From NCBI GenBank assembly GCA_024409165.1, contig JAKSUE010000042.1, forward strand, positions 1 to 8,830: a stretch of DNA of 8,830 nucleotides. The letters run 5' to 3'. The position numbers and the translations under genes were made by a program. This document shows positions 6,147 through 8,830 of the stretch, in pieces (position 1 is the stretch's first letter; the number at the start of each line of letters is the position of its first letter). The notes beneath the pieces are model-generated. The model saw nothing but the letters and a program-made list of their open reading frames with translations, made no database searches and was not told where the DNA came from. The stretch comes from an archaeon (GTDB lineage Archaea > Methanobacteriota > Methanobacteria > Methanobacteriales > Methanobacteriaceae).

Positions 6147-8708
6147 TTAATTTTCATGAAGTCTTCCATTTACAAAGTTTCCTTTATTAAGTCTACTTAA
6201 GGTTAAAGACTCAATTTGTTCTCTAAATAAGTATAAATCATAATCTTTGTTTACTTTATTAATCTTCAATGCTTGTGCATATAATGAAAGTATTGTTGAT
6301 GAATATTTTGGACTTGAGAATCTACAATCTACAATGATTGTATCAACTCCAATTTCCTTAATAAGCTCTAAATCGCTAATTAAACATAAACAATCTTTAT
6401 TAATAAAGTGGCTGTGTTTATTATAATCAAATACTACTTTATATTTGAATTTCTTTCTTTTTTGATCTTCTAAAATAGCATAATCTGAAGAATCATTAAT
6501 TATAAAGTCTCTTCCTTCATTTAAATTAGAAAAGTCATCTTTACTACTCATAACTTCAAGATTTCCTTGAACAATCATACTTATTTCTGTATCTTTATCT
6601 TTTATGTATTGGTATTTAGAAACTAATTCTTTTATTTCTTCATTAGATAACTCTCCAGATACCATTACACTATCAAATCCAGAATCAGATAAATTTTTAA
6701 CATTATAACTATTCCAAACATTTAAATTATGATTTCCATAGATTTTACTATTCTTAAAGCTTTTACTTATTCCAGGAGTATCATACATGATTGGTATGTT
6801 TATGTCTTTTTCATTTAATGATTCTATAATTTTACTTATTTTTTCAATTTCTTCATCTGATATGAATGATGATAATACTAAAATTAAATTACTTTGATCT
6901 GAGTTGTTCTTTTTATTCTTTTTATCAACAATTGAATAAGCTTCTTCTAAAAGAGATTCAATATTTTCAAAGTATTCTTCTTGACTATTAAATGAAAATG
7001 AAGGGTCAAAATAATAATTTTTAATAGGTAATTTTTGAGTTTCTTTTAATAATTCAATGTTATCTACAAAAGCACCTAATTCTAAATCTTCATTTTTAAT
7101 TTGTATATCTCCATAAGAATTATATTCTTTAATAAATTTATTAGTAATCTTTCTTGTTTCTTTAATATCCTCTTTATTTGGTTTGTAATAGTCTAATAAT
7201 AATTCTACAGCTTTATCTAAAACATTACGTCTCATTTTATTGAGTTTTCCAATTGGTATGAAAATATTCTTTGGCATATGTTTTATTTCAATATTTTCTA
7301 TATAAAATGGAGTATCTCCTGTTTTAGATAGTTGTTTTATAATATCATCTTTTGAAATTGGTCTTTTTTCTGCTTTTTCAGCTTGAATTTCAGAGATATA
7401 ATTAAATTTTTGAATATTGTTTTCTATATTGAATTTTGCATTAATAATGAGATTTAATTTTTCATTCCAACTTATATCTAATGATATTGGAATATGTTGT
7501 CTAATTATTGTGTTATTAAACTTTTTAAGTTCATCATGAGTTACTTTTGAATAACTAAGGAATACTTTATCTCCTTCACGAACATTACGAGTGGTATCAA
7601 GTTTTATATAATTATCAGTTTGTTCAATGATATTGTCAATGTAAATTCCTTTGATTTTATCTTTATATTTAAATCCGATTCCATCTCCAATATTAAGATT
7701 TATTTTATGGTCTTTGTTTTCTTTATCAATTACAATTGTTTCTCCTTTTTTAGATGAGATTTTTCCAATATAAACTCCTTCGTGTCCTGAGCTTTCTCTA
7801 CCTAAAACATCACCTGGCTTTTGATTAAGGATATATCCATCTGTGAATTGTCTATTAAATACAAGTGATAAATCTTGTTCATATTTCTCTTTCTCTTCAC
7901 CTTCAGCACCATCAATTAAGTGTCTGTATGCATTAACAATAGTTCCAACATAATCTGAAGATTTCATACGACCTTCTAATTTAAGAGAATAAACTCCTGC
8001 TTCTTCAAGTTTATCTAAACCTTTGTAAACAGCTAAATCATGGGTTGAAAGAAGGAATCCATTTCCTACATTATAATTCTTATATTTTAATTTGTATTGT
8101 TTACGACAAGGTTGTGCACAAGCCCCTCTATTACCACTACGTCCACTATTATAAGAAGAAATATAACAATTACCACTAAAACAATAACAAAGAGCACCAT
8201 GACCAAATACCTCAAGTTCTATTTCAAGTCCTTGTTTTTCAAGTTTAGACTGAATTGCAGCGATTTTATCAACACTTATTTCACGAGGGAAAACAATTCT
8301 ACTAATTCCGTTTTCCACAGCCCATAATACACAATTATAATCACTTAAAGTCATTTGAGTTGAAGCATGAACTTCAAGACCTGGAATAAGATTTTTAATA
8401 ATTTCAATTATCCCTAAATCTTGTACAATAACAGCATCTACTCCTATTTTGTATAATTTAAATAAGTATCTTATAACATCAACAATTTCAAAGTTATTAA
8501 TTAATGTATTAACAGTCACATGGACTTTAACTCCATTAAGGTGAGCATATTCAACTGCTTTTTCAATTTCATCTATTGAAAAGTTTTTAGCAAAAGCTCT
8601 TGCTCCAAATCTCTCACCAGAAATATAAACAGCATCTGCTCCAGCATTAACAGCAACAACAAATGTTTCATAAGATCCAGCTGGTGCAAGTAATTCAGGT
8701 ATTGGCAT
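6147..8708 (-). CDS. U32-family protein with DUF3656 (RlhA-like)
   Basis: This 853-aa paralog of the downstream U32 protein is closer to the normal family layout. Residues 1-~265 are the U32 barrel, starting PELLAPAGSYETF and GARAFAKNF. The PROSITE-type U32 signature fits exactly from E166 to S184. C174, C181, C197 and C201 (CAQPCR) are likely Fe-S ligands, with one extra Cys at 176. A strand-rich linker (GHEGVYIGKI, then REGDKVFLS at 377-385) leads to DUF3656 at ~450-505 (QLSKTGDTPFYI, FIPIGKLNKMRRNVLDKA). The degenerate C-terminal half has YGNHNLNVWNSYNV at 657-670 and ends NKGNFVNGRL. Characterised U32 proteins (RlhA, TrhP, UbiU/UbiV) carry out O2-independent hydroxylation, which suits a strict anaerobe. 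An RNA target is inferred from the RlhA layout, and the old 'collagenase' label is not supported. It is the first gene of the probable operon seen in the window. Confidence 0.9.
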   Translation of the reverse strand: MPIPELLAPAGSYETFVVAVNAGADAVYISGERFGARAFAKNFSIDEIEKAVEYAHLNGVKVHVTVNTLINNFEIVDVIRYLFKLYKIGVDAVIVQDLGIIEIIKNLIPGLEVHASTQMTLSDYNCVLWAVENGISRIVFPREISVDKIAAIQSKLEKQGLEIELEVFGHGALCYCFSGNCYISSYNSGRSGNRGACAQPCRKQYKLKYKNYNVGNGFLLSTHDLAVYKGLDKLEEAGVYSLKLEGRMKSSDYVGTIVNAYRHLIDGAEGEEKEKYEQDLSLVFNRQFTDGYILNQKPGDVLGRESSGHEGVYIGKISSKKGETIVIDKENKDHKINLNIGDGIGFKYKDKIKGIYIDNIIEQTDNYIKLDTTRNVREGDKVFLSYSKVTHDELKKFNNTIIRQHIPISLDISWNEKLNLIINAKFNIENNIQKFNYISEIQAEKAEKRPISKDDIIKQLSKTGDTPFYIENIEIKHMPKNIFIPIGKLNKMRRNVLDKAVELLLDYYKPNKEDIKETRKITNKFIKEYNSYGDIQIKNEDLELGAFVDNIELLKETQKLPIKNYYFDPSFSFNSQEEYFENIESLLEEAYSIVDKKNKKNNSDQSNLILVLSSFISDEEIEKISKIIESLNEKDINIPIMYDTPGISKSFKNSKIYGNHNLNVWNSYNVKNLSDSGFDSVMVSGELSNEEIKELVSKYQYIKDKDTEISMIVQGNLEVMSSKDDFSNLNEGRDFIINDSSDYAILEDQKRKKFKYKVVFDYNKHSHFINKDCLCLISDLELIKEIGVDTIIVDCRFSSPKYSSTILSLYAQALKINKVNKDYDLYLFREQIESLTLSRLNKGNFVNGRLHEN

Positions 8709-8713
8709 TTTTA

Positions 8714-8719
8714 ATCTCC
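8714..8719 (-). promoter_or_regulatory. Ribosome binding site of the first U32 gene
   Basis: GGAGAT on the minus strand lies 5 nt before the ATG at 8706-8708. It is the only G-rich stretch in the upstream A/T DNA and sets the start. Just upstream of it the 15-bp repeats begin. Confidence 0.6.
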
Positions 8720-8728
8720 ATAATTAAT

Positions 8729-8803
8729 TTTAATTTTAATAATTTTAATTTTAATAATCTTAATTTTAATAATTTTAATTCTAATACTTTTAATTTTAAT
8801 AAT
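8729..8803 (-). repeat. Five 15-bp AT-rich tandem repeats upstream of the first U32 gene
   Basis: Read on the minus strand, the unit is ATTATTAAAATTAAA. The five back-to-back units are 8789-8803 (exact), 8774-8788 (two changes), 8759-8773 (one change), 8744-8758 (exact) and 8729-8743 (exact). A partial unit, ATTAATTA, follows at 8721-8728. The array ends 20 nt before the start codon, so it sits in the promoter or 5' leader of the U32 operon. The minus strand has no T-tracts here, so it would not terminate its own transcript. I cannot point to a convincing TATA box in or above the repeats. The remaining DNA to the window edge is A/T-rich with no gene. Confidence 0.85.
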
Positions 8804-8830
8804 TTTAATAATCTTTTATTATTAAACATT

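Noticed and set aside
8097..8327. 76-codon + strand frame, Thr/Ser/Ile-rich
   Set aside because: Antisense to the conserved Cys-rich core of the first U32 gene, where the minus-strand motifs are unmistakable.
3012..8708. Secreted collagenase-type proteases
   Set aside because: No signal peptide or membrane segment. The name comes from early work on PrtC. Characterised members with these cysteines are hydroxylases.
8729..8803. CRISPR array
   Set aside because: Units are back to back, 15 bp and without spacers; simple tandem repeat.

Overview
The window reads as a piece of a very AT-rich archaeal chromosome. The two 5S rRNA genes and the 3' end of the 23S rRNA look archaeal and methanogen-like. 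The coding sequence is extremely rich in Lys, Asn, Ile and Asp/Glu, and the spacers are almost pure A/T. The best guess is an order Methanobacteriales methanogen, most likely Methanosphaera or a low-G+C Methanobrevibacter. This rests on recognition of sequence style, not on a search.

Positions 1-710 (+ strand) are the tail of an rRNA operon: the last ~260 nt of 23S rRNA, an AT-rich transcribed spacer, and two nearly identical 5S rRNA genes in tandem, 162 nt apart. A T7 tract follows the second 5S. Positions ~740-868 are almost pure A/T with no gene.

Positions ~869-1016 hold a striking 48% G+C island. It can be read as a 45-codon open frame resembling the C-terminal tail of an IS200/IS605-family TnpB, or as a structured RNA. 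In TnpB elements both can be true, because the omega RNA overlaps the 3' end of tnpB. A hairpin followed by T8 lies at 1043-1073. This is the least explained stretch of the window.

Positions 1072-8708 (- strand, convergent with the rRNA operon) form a probable three-gene operon, read right to left. First is an 853-aa U32-family protein, then a 1011-aa paralog of it, then a 641-aa MutS-family ATPase with N-terminal helix-hairpin-helix motifs. The gaps are 99 nt and 14 nt. Neither spacer has a T-tract on the transcribed strand that would end transcription. Both U32 proteins have the full N-terminal U32 domain, four Fe-S-type cysteines, a collagenase-like DUF3656 region and a degenerate C-terminal half. 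This layout is that of RlhA, the bacterial 23S rRNA C2501 hydroxylase, so an O2-independent RNA-hydroxylase role is more likely than proteolysis. The larger paralog carries two long Lys/Arg-rich inserts. Upstream of the first U32 gene, five 15-bp tandem repeats end 20 nt before its start codon.
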